DNA of 64,000 nucleotides from Luteibacter aegosomatissinici (GTDB taxonomy: Bacteria > Pseudomonadota > Gammaproteobacteria > Xanthomonadales > Rhodanobacteraceae). The notes under the pieces are model-generated. The model was not told where the DNA came from. It worked only from the letters and a program-made list of their open reading frames with translations, and did not search any database. The translations under genes and the position numbers were made by a program. Positions 1-8,027 of the stretch are shown piece after piece. The stretch spans positions 3,286,001 to 3,350,000 of the forward strand of contig NZ_CP095742.1 in assembly GCF_023078495.1 (NCBI RefSeq), given 5' to 3'. Within the stretch, counting starts at the first letter, position 1, and each line of letters opens with the position of its first letter.

Positions 1-843
1 GTGAAGCTGGCGTTCGCCTGCATCATCGCGGGCGGCCACCTGCTCCTTGAAGATGTGCCCGGCGTCGGCAAGACCACGCTGGCCCACGCGCTCGCCGCCA
101 CGCTCGACCTGGAGTTCCAGCGCATCCAGTTCACCAGCGACCTGCTTCCCTCGGACATTATCGGGGTGAGCGTGTACGAGCGCGAGACCAGTGAGTTTCG
201 TTTCCACCCGGGTCCCATCTTTACCAGCCTGCTGCTGGCCGACGAAATCAACCGGGCCACCCCGAAAACCCAGAGCGCGTTGCTCGAAGCCATGGCCGAA
301 GGCCAGGCAACGGTCGATGGCACGACCCACGACCTTCCGAAACCGTTCTTCGTCGTTGCGACGCAGAACCCGCTCGACCTGGCCGGCACCTTTCCGCTGC
401 CGGATTCCCAGCTCGATCGTTTTATGTTGCGCCTGTCCCTGGATTACCCCGATCCCGCCGCCGAGCGCGCATTGCTGATTGGTGAAGACCGGCGCGACAT
501 GATGGCGGCACTACGACCGCGCCTGGACGCTGAAGCGATTGCGCACCTGCGCGCCGCCTCGCAAGCCGTAAAGGCCACGGGCGCGCTGCTCGACTATCTG
601 CAGGCGCTGCTGTCGGCCAGCCGCAAACACAACGATGTCCGCGTCGGGCTCTCGCCGCGCGCTGGCCTGGCCATCCTCGCCGCATCGCGGGCGTGGGCGA
701 TGCTCAGCGGCCGGGACCATGTCATTCCCGAAGACGTGCAAACGGTGTTTATTCCGGCCGCTGCGCACCGCCTTGTGCCGGGCCGGGGCAGCCACCGCGA
801 AGCCATTGCGCGAGCCATCCTCGCTGAAACCGCGGTGCCCTGA
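1..843 (+). CDS. MoxR-family AAA+ ATPase (5' end outside window)
   Basis: The MoxR-type AAA+ ATPase probably acts as a chaperone-like partner of the DUF58 and transglutaminase proteins encoded immediately downstream. The visible 280 residues contain a Walker A motif (GVGKTT, 21-26), a Walker B (LLADEIN, about 78-84) and a sensor-1 segment (ATQNP, about 120-124), followed by the helical lid domain. MoxR proteins normally have about 30 more residues before the Walker A, so the GTG at base 1 is probably internal and the true start lies upstream of the window. The stop codon overlaps the next ATG by one base (TGATG), which suggests translational coupling. The family assignment is firm; the cellular substrate is unknown. 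Confidence 0.9.
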   Translation: MKLAFACIIAGGHLLLEDVPGVGKTTLAHALAATLDLEFQRIQFTSDLLPSDIIGVSVYERETSEFRFHPGPIFTSLLLADEINRATPKTQSALLEAMAEGQATVDGTTHDLPKPFFVVATQNPLDLAGTFPLPDSQLDRFMLRLSLDYPDPAAERALLIGEDRRDMMAALRPRLDAEAIAHLRAASQAVKATGALLDYLQALLSASRKHNDVRVGLSPRAGLAILAASRAWAMLSGRDHVIPEDVQTVFIPAAAHRLVPGRGSHREAIARAILAETAVP

Positions 844-1799
844 TGGAGGGCGCCGCGCCGCGCATGCTGGCGTGGGCCGAGCGCCGGCTGCCTGCGCTGA
901 CGCGGTTGAGGCCGCGTGAAGCCCTTCCCATCGTTCTTCACCGTCGCCGGATCTATATCGTCCCCACGGCCTTCGGCCTTGGTTTTGCGCTGCTCCTCGC
1001 CGTCATGCTGGTGGGCGCCCTGAACTACGCCAACAATGCAGCACTCATGCTCACTTGCCTGCTCGGGGCCACCACGGCCGGGAGCATGCTCGTCGCGTTT
1101 CGCGTTCTTAATGGACTGGCGATTGGCACCCTGCGCGCAGGCACGGCACGGGCCAGCGAGCGTATCCCCGTGTCGCTCGACCTTTCCGCCAGCCAGCGCG
1201 AGCGCAGCGCGGTACGAATGGACATCGCGGATCGCGAATTCGCCGTGACGGTGCCCGCTGGCGGCCATGCCACCATCGAATTCGAACTGCACGCCGAACG
1301 CCGCGGCTGGCTTCCGCTACCTCGCATGCGCATCCATACCCGCTGGCCGCTAGGCCTGTTCCGGGCGTGGAGCTGGATCCATCCCGACGCGGCAGTGCTG
1401 GTCTACCCGATGCCCGAAGCGCTGGGCCCATCGCCGTTCGAACCCCAGGGCGATGCCGACCGGGGCAGGCCACGTGCAGGCGATGAACTGGCGTCCCTGC
1501 GTGATTACCGCCCAGGCGATCCGCGCCGGCACATTGCCTGGAAGCTCAGCGCGCGCCATCACGGACTGCTGGTGAAGGACATGGAACAACCGGCACCGAA
1601 AGAGGACTGGCGCCTCGATTGGGATAGCGTGCGCGGCCTGGACGACGAATCGCGCATCGCCCGCCTGGCGCGCTGGATTGACGAAGCACGCGAAAGCGGC
1701 AGGCGCTGGAGCCTGCGCTTGCCCGATGCTTACTTTGATGTCGCGCAGGGCGACGAGCACTACCACCGCTGCATGACTGCCCTGGCGCTCAGGCCGTGA
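843..1799 (+). CDS. DUF58 domain protein
   Basis: This 318-residue membrane protein is of the DUF58 family, which regularly accompanies MoxR ATPases. Two hydrophobic segments (about 41-60 and 66-88) anchor it. The soluble part carries the family signature with GDE, LRDYRPGDPRR and IAWKLSAR around residues 213-238. A von Willebrand A-like fold is usual for the family, but the C-terminal half is short here. It starts one base inside the moxR stop codon and its own stop overlaps the transglutaminase gene by four bases, so the three genes form a tight operon. Molecular function is not established for the family; a role at the cell envelope is inferred from the neighbours. Confidence 0.88.
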   Translation: MEGAAPRMLAWAERRLPALTRLRPREALPIVLHRRRIYIVPTAFGLGFALLLAVMLVGALNYANNAALMLTCLLGATTAGSMLVAFRVLNGLAIGTLRAGTARASERIPVSLDLSASQRERSAVRMDIADREFAVTVPAGGHATIEFELHAERRGWLPLPRMRIHTRWPLGLFRAWSWIHPDAAVLVYPMPEALGPSPFEPQGDADRGRPRAGDELASLRDYRPGDPRRHIAWKLSARHHGLLVKDMEQPAPKEDWRLDWDSVRGLDDESRIARLARWIDEARESGRRWSLRLPDAYFDVAQGDEHYHRCMTALALRP

Positions 1800-3790
1800 C
1801 CCGCTTCCGTCTTTCGCTTGGCACCCCGGTCGCCACGGAGCCCCGGTTGGCGGAGCGGCCGTTCAACCTCCTTTGCCTGAGCATGGCATTCGTCCTCGCC
1901 ATGCACGCCACCCACTTGCCCTGGTGGTTCACGGCGACGCTTGGGGCAACCCTTGCCTGGCGCTGGTGGCACCGCAGCCATGGCGGGCGTCCCGTTTCCA
2001 TGTGGATCAAGCTGCCCATCGTCGGCCTGCTGCTTGCCGCGGTCATCGCCACCTACGGTACGTTGTTCGGACGTGAGCCAGGTAGCGCGTTCGCCGCCGG
2101 ACTGCTGGTGCTGAAAACGCTTGAAACCGAGCACCGCCGCGACGCACGGGTCGGCGTCGCCTTTGGCGGCTTCGCACTCATGAGCGCCCTGCTCTTCAAC
2201 CAGTCCATGATCGTTACCGTGATAGTGGCGTTGGGGCTTGCGCCGGCGCTGGCGACCCTGCGTGCGATCGAGGAGATCACACCGCCGCGCGACGCGTGGC
2301 GCGCCGAACTGGGGCCCGTGCTTATCATGCTGGCCGCCTCCATCCCCCTGGCGGCCTTTGCGTTCTTTTTCATCCCCCGGCTTGAATCCCCGCTGTGGGG
2401 TGCCCCGAATCCGGGCAAGGCCGTGACGGGCCTGTCGAACACCATGTCACCAGGCGAGATGAGCGAGCTATTGGTAGACGACACGCCTGCCTTGCGCGTT
2501 TCCTTCGACGGGCCGGTACCGACCGGTGAGGACCGATACTTCCGGGCGTACACCATGCTCCACTTCGATGGGCGCCAGTGGAGCCAGGGCTTCCGTGGTT
2601 ACCCCCCGTCGGACGGCACCACGAACGGGCGCCAACGCTTTCGCTACCACGTCACCATGGAGCCGACGCAACAACGCATCCTGCCTATGCTGGACATGCC
2701 ATCGGCGGCACCGGTGGATGCGACGCTCCAATACGACCGCACGGCGCTCGCGAACCAGCGCGTGCAGTCGACCAAAACGTACGATGCCTCGGCATCGGTC
2801 GATTACCAGCTCGATACGGGGCTAAACCCGGCACTTCGCCGTGGCGCTCTGCAATTGCCCGCAGCCGTGGGGCCAAGGGCGCGGGCCATGGCCGAAGGGT
2901 GGGCGGTGCAATACGGGCACGATGCGGAGGCCATCGCCCGAGCAGCCCTTGCCATGTTCCGCGATGGCGGCTTCCGGTACACGCTCGCGCCAGCGCCGTT
3001 GGGCGCCGACCGCATCGATGATTTCCTGTTCGGAACCCGTGAGGGATTCTGCGAGTACTACGCCTCCAGCTTCACCTTCCTCATGCGCGCCGCCGGCGTG
3101 CCGGCGCGGGTTGTCACCGGCTACCAGGGCGGGTACTGGAATGCACTTGGGTCTTACCTGCTGGTGCGCCGCGCCGATGCACATGCCTGGGCCGAAGTGT
3201 GGATCAGCGGACGCGGCTGGGTGCGTTTTGACCCCACCGGTGCCGTCCGGCCTGAACGTGTCAGCCTGGGCGCCGCGTCAGCGGCGGCCGCGGATTGGGA
3301 CACGCCATTTTTCAGCGGTCGCTGGATCCGCTCCTTGCAGGACCACTGGGATGTGGTCAACCAATGGTGGAATCAGGCCGTTAACGGTTTCGACGCATTG
3401 CGCCAACGCGGCATGCTGCAACCCTTTGGCATTCGGCGCGTTGATGTTGGCGATCTTGCGGTGATCCTGGCCGTAGGGTGTTCCCTACTCGTCGCGGCAG
3501 CCTTGGGATGGGCCCTTTTCCAGCGGCGTGAAGGTGATGCATTGGATACGTGGATGCACAGGCTACAGCGCAAGCTTGCGAAAGCCGGTGTAACGCGTCG
3601 AACGGGCGAAGGCCCAAGGCATTTCATGGCAAGGGCCGCGCGCTCACTGCCTGCGCATCGAAATGCCTTGGAAAGGTTGAGCGAGCTTTACTTAAGGTCA
3701 CGTTACGCGCACGACGAACCGCCACCTGAACTGGTCAAACAGTTTCAGAAGGGGGTACGGGAATTCCGGGCGCGTGGCATGGTCAAATAG
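1796..3790 (+). CDS. TgpA-type membrane transglutaminase-like protein
   Basis: This 664-residue protein has several N-terminal membrane helices (DUF3488 region, roughly residues 25-190), a large periplasmic region with a transglutaminase-like core, one more membrane helix near 555-580 and a cytoplasmic C-terminal tail (DUF4129-like). The catalytic triad is visible: Cys419 in EGFCEYYAS, His463 in DAHAWAEVW and Asp479 in RFDPT. Family members such as Pseudomonas TgpA are periplasmic transglutaminases tied to cell viability. The GTG start overlaps the DUF58 stop (GTGA). Domain content and the MoxR-DUF58-transglutaminase order support one functional unit; its physiological substrate is unknown. 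Confidence 0.88.
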   Translation: MTRFRLSLGTPVATEPRLAERPFNLLCLSMAFVLAMHATHLPWWFTATLGATLAWRWWHRSHGGRPVSMWIKLPIVGLLLAAVIATYGTLFGREPGSAFAAGLLVLKTLETEHRRDARVGVAFGGFALMSALLFNQSMIVTVIVALGLAPALATLRAIEEITPPRDAWRAELGPVLIMLAASIPLAAFAFFFIPRLESPLWGAPNPGKAVTGLSNTMSPGEMSELLVDDTPALRVSFDGPVPTGEDRYFRAYTMLHFDGRQWSQGFRGYPPSDGTTNGRQRFRYHVTMEPTQQRILPMLDMPSAAPVDATLQYDRTALANQRVQSTKTYDASASVDYQLDTGLNPALRRGALQLPAAVGPRARAMAEGWAVQYGHDAEAIARAALAMFRDGGFRYTLAPAPLGADRIDDFLFGTREGFCEYYASSFTFLMRAAGVPARVVTGYQGGYWNALGSYLLVRRADAHAWAEVWISGRGWVRFDPTGAVRPERVSLGAASAAAADWDTPFFSGRWIRSLQDHWDVVNQWWNQAVNGFDALRQRGMLQPFGIRRVDVGDLAVILAVGCSLLVAAALGWALFQRREGDALDTWMHRLQRKLAKAGVTRRTGEGPRHFMARAARSLPAHRNALERLSELYLRSRYAHDEPPPELVKQFQKGVREFRARGMVK

Positions 3791-3832
3791 GTCCATGGCG
3801 GCGGCCGTGCCCGTCGCCCCGAGGAGAGTGAC

Positions 3833-4438
3833 ATGTCCATGTACAAACCGTTGGCCGTCGCCGCTGCCACCCTGGCGTTGGGCGCGTGCGCCACGGTGCC
3901 ACAGCCGCTGCAGGGTCAGTTCAACGATGTAACCACTGTCAATGCCCAGCAGGGCGGCGCGCCGGGTGCCAAGGTGCGCTGGGGTGGTGAAATCATCAAG
4001 ACCGAACCGGGTCCGCAGCAAACGTGCTTCTTCGTGCTGTCGCAGCCGTTGGATGACGAAGCCCGTCCGTCGGGCAGCAAGAACGAGAGCCAGGGCCGCT
4101 TCGTCGCCTGCCGCGACGGCTTCTACGACCCGGAGGTGTTCACCCGTGGCCGTGAGATCACGGTGACCGGTACGCTGCATGGCGCCGTGTCACAGAAGGT
4201 GGGCGACTTTGATTACGCCTACCCGCGCATCGAGGCCGACGTGGTTTACCTGTGGCCGAAGCGAGTACCGGTCAACCGCTACCCGCCAGGCTTCTACGAT
4301 CCGTTCTGGGGTCCGGGCTGGGGTGGCTGGGGCCCGGGCTTTGGCCCGTACGGCTACGGCCCCTGGGGCGATCCGTACTGGTACCGCCCGCGCACCGTAA
4401 TCGTGCGCCCGCCGCCGCCGCCGCGCCCGGCAAAGTAA
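3833..4438 (+). CDS. slp: Slp-family outer membrane lipoprotein
   Basis: This 201-residue protein starts with a lipoprotein signal peptide whose lipobox LGAC places the lipidated cysteine at residue 19. The middle section has the Slp pattern, with VRWGGEI near 49-55, a segment around SQGRFVACRDGFYDPEVF and a TVTGTL strand. E. coli Slp is a starvation- or stationary-phase-inducible outer membrane lipoprotein; the exact role is not known. The last 60 residues form an unusual Gly-Trp-Tyr-Pro-rich tail ending in a poly-Pro run, longer than in classical Slp. A GAGGAG Shine-Dalgarno sequence lies about 7 bases before ATG 3833; an ATG two codons later is also possible. A terminator follows directly. 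Confidence 0.8.
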   Translation: MSMYKPLAVAAATLALGACATVPQPLQGQFNDVTTVNAQQGGAPGAKVRWGGEIIKTEPGPQQTCFFVLSQPLDDEARPSGSKNESQGRFVACRDGFYDPEVFTRGREITVTGTLHGAVSQKVGDFDYAYPRIEADVVYLWPKRVPVNRYPPGFYDPFWGPGWGGWGPGFGPYGYGPWGDPYWYRPRTVIVRPPPPPRPAK

Positions 4439-4446
4439 GCGTTCAC

Positions 4447-4476
4447 AAAAAAAGCCGACTCACGCCGGCTTTTTTT
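4447..4476. terminator. Bidirectional rho-independent terminator between slp and hinT
   Basis: The sequence AAAAAAAGCCG pairs with CGGCTTTTTTT across an 8-base loop. With A-runs and T-runs on opposite sides it can stop transcription from both convergent genes. Confidence 0.85.
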
Positions 4477-4487
4477 CATTCCTGCAG

Positions 4488-4832
4488 TCAGCCAGGCGGC
4501 CAGTGCATCTGCCGGCCCGCCAGCAGGTGCACATGGATGTGGAAAACGGTCTGACCGCCATGCGTGTTGGTGTTGATCACCGTGCGGTAGCCGTCCTTCG
4601 AGAAACCTTGCGCGCGTGCGTACGCCGCGGCGGCCAACAGCAGTTTGCCAAGCAACTCGGCATCACCCGGGATCGCATCATCGAGCGTGGCAATAGCGCG
4701 CTTGGGAATGAAGAGCACGTGCACCGGGGCCTGCGGATTCAGGTCGCGGAACGCGAGCACGTCGTCATCCTCGTAAACGATGTCGGCGGGGATCTCGCGG
4801 CGGACGATCTTCGAGAAGATGGTATCGGTCAC
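4488..4832 (-). CDS. hinT: Histidine triad nucleotide-binding protein
   Basis: This 114-residue HIT-domain protein resembles E. coli HinT, a purine nucleoside phosphoramidase. The N-terminal segment TIFSKIVRREIPADIVYEDD and the active-site HIHVH (His98, His100, His102) are both typical. The GTG start at 4832 is chosen because a CAGGAG Shine-Dalgarno lies just upstream; a longer reading would run into recR. The gene is the last of the dnaX-ybaB-recR-hinT series, 19 bases beyond the recR stop, and ends at a shared terminator. Confidence 0.92.
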   Translation of the reverse strand: MTDTIFSKIVRREIPADIVYEDDDVLAFRDLNPQAPVHVLFIPKRAIATLDDAIPGDAELLGKLLLAAAAYARAQGFSKDGYRTVINTNTHGGQTVFHIHVHLLAGRQMHWPPG

Positions 4833-4851
4833 TTCAAACTCCTGGGTGTAA

Positions 4852-5454
4852 TCAACCGAGCGATTGCCGGCTTCCGAACGCATGCGCCAGCGTGCCCCGA
4901 TCAACGAATTCGAGCTCACCGCCCAACGGCACGCCGTGGGCCAGGCGCGTGGCACGAATGCCGGCCGCGCGGGCCAGTTGGCCGATGTAATGCGCGGTGG
5001 CTTCGCCCTCGACCGTTGGATTCGTGGCGATGATCATTTCCTCGACACCGCCCTCACCCAGCCGCTCGGCCAGCAATCGCAGGCCCAGCTCTTCCGGGCC
5101 CAGGCCATCGAGCGGAGAGAGCCGCCCCAGCAACACGAAATAATGGCCACGGTACCCCGTAGCCTGTTCGATCGCGGCAAGGTCCGAGGGCGATTCCACG
5201 ATACAAAGGACGTGGCTGTCGCGGCTGGTACTGGCGCACAACGTGCATACCGGGGTTTCGCTGAAATTGCGGCAGCGCGTGCAGTTGCCCACGTCGCGCA
5301 TGGCCGATTCCAGCGCGGACGCGAGGCGCAGGCCGCCCTGCCGCTCGCGCTCGAGCAGATGGAACGCCATGCGCTGCGCACTCTTTGCACCCACGCCCGG
5401 CAGGCAGCGCAGCGCGTCGACCAGTTCGCCAAGCAGGCGGGAACCGTTGCTCAT
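4852..5454 (-). CDS. recR: Recombination protein RecR
   Basis: RecR works with RecF and RecO to load RecA at single-stranded DNA gaps. The 200-residue length matches the family. An N-terminal helix-hairpin-helix region ([17 protein letters not shown], about 18-34) is followed by a four-cysteine zinc finger (Cys58, Cys61, Cys70, Cys73) and a Toprim domain from about residue 81 ([10 protein letters not shown]). It lies 17 bases downstream of ybaB, in the conserved dnaX-ybaB-recR order. Confidence 0.97.
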   Translation of the reverse strand: MSNGSRLLGELVDALRCLPGVGAKSAQRMAFHLLERERQGGLRLASALESAMRDVGNCTRCRNFSETPVCTLCASTSRDSHVLCIVESPSDLAAIEQATGYRGHYFVLLGRLSPLDGLGPEELGLRLLAERLGEGGVEEMIIATNPTVEGEATAHYIGQLARAAGIRATRLAHGVPLGGELEFVDRGTLAHAFGSRQSLG

Positions 5455-5471
5455 GTAAGTAACAGGCCGCC

Positions 5472-5795
5472 TTAGAACGGCATCTTGAAGCCGGGCGGCA
5501 GGTTCAGGCCCGAGGTGACACCGCCCAGCCGGGAGCGGCTGACTTCGGCGATCTTGTTCACGGCATCGTTGATGGCGGCCGCGACGAGGTCCTCCGCCAT
5601 TTCCGGATCATCGGCAAACGTCTGGCGATCGATGTGCACACTGCGCACTTCATGGCCGCCGCTCATGGTCACGGTGACGAGGCCACCACCGGCGCTACCG
5701 GTAATCTCCGTTTTCGCCAGTTCTTCCTGCGCACGCTTCATTTCATCCTGCATACGCTGGGCCTGCTGCATCAGCTGACCGATTTGACCTTTCAT
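5472..5795 (-). CDS. ybaB: YbaB/EbfC nucleoid-associated protein
   Basis: The 107-residue protein has the YbaB layout: an N-terminal helix rich in Gln, Met and Lys ([19 protein letters not shown]), a central strand region with [11 protein letters not shown] and a C-terminal helix. Family members are small dimeric DNA-binding proteins. The start codon overlaps the dnaX stop by four bases, consistent with coupled translation, and recR follows 17 bases later. Confidence 0.95.
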   Translation of the reverse strand: MKGQIGQLMQQAQRMQDEMKRAQEELAKTEITGSAGGGLVTVTMSGGHEVRSVHIDRQTFADDPEMAEDLVAAAINDAVNKIAEVSRSRLGGVTSGLNLPPGFKMPF

Positions 5796-7441
5796 GTTCC
5801 GGGCTCCACGGGTTTGATCGATTGGGGAATGACACGCGCGCCAAAGTCGCGCTTGAGGGCCTGCACGAGGGGATCCGTATCCATGGATGCCTCGGCGTTG
5901 GCCTGGGCGTCGCTCGCGGCCTGCGCACGGCGCTCGGCTGGGGTGCCGAGGTTGCCGCCCTCAGGGACGAAACGGAAGCGCACGCGCCGACCCAGCGCGT
6001 TCGAGACCTTCTCTTCCATCTGGCTCGTCAGCGGCTCGACGGCGAGGTGCATGTGCTGCGGCTGCAGGGCCATCACCAGCGCATCGCCCTCCACGCCACG
6101 CAACGTGCAGTTCTGCGCCAGCTGGCCAATGGGGCCGCGCAGGTGCGCCCGCTCGACGATATCGTGCCAGTCGGGCAGGCCGTTCGCCCCCGTGGCGATG
6201 GGGCGCGGCGGGGCCGCTGGCGCTGGCGCCGGGGCGGGTGCCGATGCAGTCGCGGGCGGCGCGGGGCGCGGCGCGGCAGCTTGCGGCGGTGCCTGGCGCA
6301 CCGGCTGCGGCGCCGGAGCCGAAACGGGGGCCTGGCGCGGCGCGGCAGGAGCGTGGCTGGACTCGCCCGGGCGGAACGCATGCATGCGCAGCAGCACCAT
6401 CTCGAAGCCAATGCGGGCATCCGGCGCCATGGGCAGCTCGCGACGGCCGCTCGTGGCAATCTGGTAGTACAGCTGGACGTCTTCAGGCGCCAGCCGCTCG
6501 GCCAGGCTGGCCAGCCCGGCGTCGGCCTCTTCCGAGCGGTAGCCCGGCACCAGCTGCAACAATTGCACGCGGTGCAGGACCGTCGCCAGGTCGTCAAGCA
6601 CGCCGCCGAAATCCGGGGAGAACGAGGCAATCCGGTCGGCCTCGGCCATCAGCGCTGCGCCATCGCCAGCCGCCAGCGCTTCCAGGACACCCAGCACCTG
6701 GCCACGCTCGACGCTGCCGAGCATGGCGCGGACATCGCCCGCACGCAGGACACCACCGCCATACGCGATAGCCTGGTCCAGCAGCGACAAGCCATCGCGC
6801 AACGAACCATCGGCGCCATGCGCCAGCTCGGCAATGGCCTCGTCGTCGTACTCAATGGCCTCGGCACCGAGGATGTGCTTCATCTGCCCGGAAATCTGCT
6901 CGGGCAGCAGACGCTTCAGGTTGAACTTGAGGCAACGCGAAAGCACCGTCACCGGCAACTTCTGCGGATCGGTGGTGGCAAGCAGGAACTTGACGTGCGG
7001 AGGCGGCTCTTCGAGGGTTTTCAACAGTGCGTTGAAAGCCGGCTTGGAAAGCATGTGCACCTCGTCGACGAGGTAGACCTTGAAGCGACCGCGCGACGGG
7101 GCGTACTGCGCGTTTTCGATCACTTCACGGACATCGTCCACGCCTGTATTGCTGGCCGCATCGATTTCGAGCAGGTCGACGAAGCGCCCCGCATCGACCG
7201 CGGTGCACACCGCGCACTCGCCACACGGATCAGCCGATTCGCCGCGTTCGCAGTTCAGCGATTTGGCGAAGATACGCGCAATGGTGGTCTTGCCCACGCC
7301 GCGCGTACCCGTGAACAGGTATGCATGGTGCATGCGCCCGCTATCGAGCGCATTGGTGAGCGCGCGAACCACGTGTTCCTGGCCCACGAGTTCCGCGAAC
7401 TTCCGTGGGCGCCACTTGCGTGCGAGAACCTGATAGGACAT
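5792..7441 (-). CDS. dnaX: DNA polymerase III subunit tau (gamma/tau)
   Basis: The 549-residue clamp-loader ATPase drives loading of the beta clamp and, as tau, tethers polymerase cores. It shows Walker A GTRGVGKTT (about 45-52), zinc-binding Cys64, Cys73, Cys76 and Cys79, and a DEVH Walker B near 125. A Pro/Ala-rich linker (roughly 375-425) leads to the C-terminal alpha-binding region. The start MSYQVLARKWRP is universal in the family, so ATG 7441 is used; a longer frame upstream would run into the SRP RNA. No A-rich slippery run is seen in the linker region, so a gamma form made by the E. coli type of frameshift is not evident. Confidence 0.95.
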   Translation of the reverse strand: MSYQVLARKWRPRKFAELVGQEHVVRALTNALDSGRMHHAYLFTGTRGVGKTTIARIFAKSLNCERGESADPCGECAVCTAVDAGRFVDLLEIDAASNTGVDDVREVIENAQYAPSRGRFKVYLVDEVHMLSKPAFNALLKTLEEPPPHVKFLLATTDPQKLPVTVLSRCLKFNLKRLLPEQISGQMKHILGAEAIEYDDEAIAELAHGADGSLRDGLSLLDQAIAYGGGVLRAGDVRAMLGSVERGQVLGVLEALAAGDGAALMAEADRIASFSPDFGGVLDDLATVLHRVQLLQLVPGYRSEEADAGLASLAERLAPEDVQLYYQIATSGRRELPMAPDARIGFEMVLLRMHAFRPGESSHAPAAPRQAPVSAPAPQPVRQAPPQAAAPRPAPPATASAPAPAPAPAAPPRPIATGANGLPDWHDIVERAHLRGPIGQLAQNCTLRGVEGDALVMALQPQHMHLAVEPLTSQMEEKVSNALGRRVRFRFVPEGGNLGTPAERRAQAASDAQANAEASMDTDPLVQALKRDFGARVIPQSIKPVEPGT

Positions 7442-7516
7442 GCGATCTACCTTGGGGCGACAGTCGATTGTGCCAAGGAGACGAGGCCGGCGAAAGCGCT
7501 GGCCCAGAAAGGCGAT

Positions 7517-7620
7517 GACCCTGCCAGCCACACCCCGGCACCCGAATCATCCGCTACCGTTGCTTCCTTCCGGACCTGGCGGGGTTTACGGACTATCGTC
7601 GCGGGGGGACCGACAGGGCC
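7517..7620 (-). ncRNA. ffs: Signal recognition particle 4.5S RNA
   Basis: The minus strand carries the diagnostic SRP apical-loop signature CAGGTCCGGAAGGAAGCA, then GTGCCGGGGTGTGGCTGGCA, both close to E. coli 4.5S RNA. The ends pair as GGCCCUG with CAGGGUC, which defines about 104 nucleotides. The RNA binds Ffh and directs nascent membrane proteins to FtsY. It lies between tRNA-Ser(GGA) and dnaX on the same strand. The ends are from base pairing and may be off by a few bases. Confidence 0.95.
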
Positions 7621-7636
7621 ACCATAAAAGACGTAG

Positions 7637-7765
7637 AACTGGCGGAGAGGGCGGGATTGCTCGGGCATTCCTGCCCTCGCCCTCCGCTTCGCTCCAGGTC
7701 AGCCTACGGCTGACCAAATTTGTTCCAGACAAATTTGTCGAACCCGAACGGGTTCAAATCCCGCC
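7637..7765. repeat. Palindrome-rich element starting with a copy of the tRNA-Ser 3' end
   Basis: Bases 7637-7658 are an exact 22-base copy of 7822-7843, the 3' end of the neighbouring tRNA-Ser gene plus three flanking bases. Successive inverted repeats follow: an imperfect hairpin over 7643-7688, GGTCAGCC-TAC-GGCTGACC, GACAAATTTGTC, and GAACCC-GAAC-GGGTTC. No protein is likely here. The arrangement looks like a small structured or mobile element, or an attachment-site remnant; the nature is inferred. Confidence 0.6.
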
Positions 7766-7824
7766 CACACGGTGTCGCTTCGTTTGTCCCCGCGCCAGCA
7801 TTACGGCCGTCGCGATACTAAAAC

Positions 7825-7915
7825 TGGCGGAGAGGGCGGGATTCGAACCCGCGATACGCTATTAACGTATACACACTTTCCAGGCGTGCTCCTTAAACCA
7901 CTCGGACACCTCTCC
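7825..7915 (-). tRNA. tRNA-Ser(GGA)
   Basis: The minus strand folds as a class II tRNA with acceptor GGAGAGG/CCTCTCC, D-loop sequence GAGTGGTTTAAGG, anticodon loop CTGGAAA (GGA), a long variable arm, T-loop GGTTCGAATCC and an encoded CCA. It closely matches E. coli tRNA-Ser(GGA). Confidence 0.97.
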
Positions 7916-8027
7916 GCACGGGTACTTCCTTCTTTCCGGTATCCGTCCCGGCAAAGAAGCGGAAGGATAACGGCATGCGCAGCCCCGCACAAGCGGTGAG
8001 CCCGCCAGGCGCCCTGTTTCGTGGCCC

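Noticed and set aside
7442-7531. Upstream extension of dnaX by 30 codons
   Set aside because: It would run into the SRP RNA gene and lies before the universal MSYQVLARKWRP start.
5822-7627. A 601-codon plus-strand frame opposite dnaX and the SRP RNA
   Set aside because: Antisense to dnaX; the product is low complexity and crosses the SRP RNA gene.
7741-7768. A T-arm-like sequence GGGTTCAAATCCCG on the plus strand
   Set aside because: No acceptor, D-arm or anticodon arm could be fitted around it, so it is not called a tRNA.
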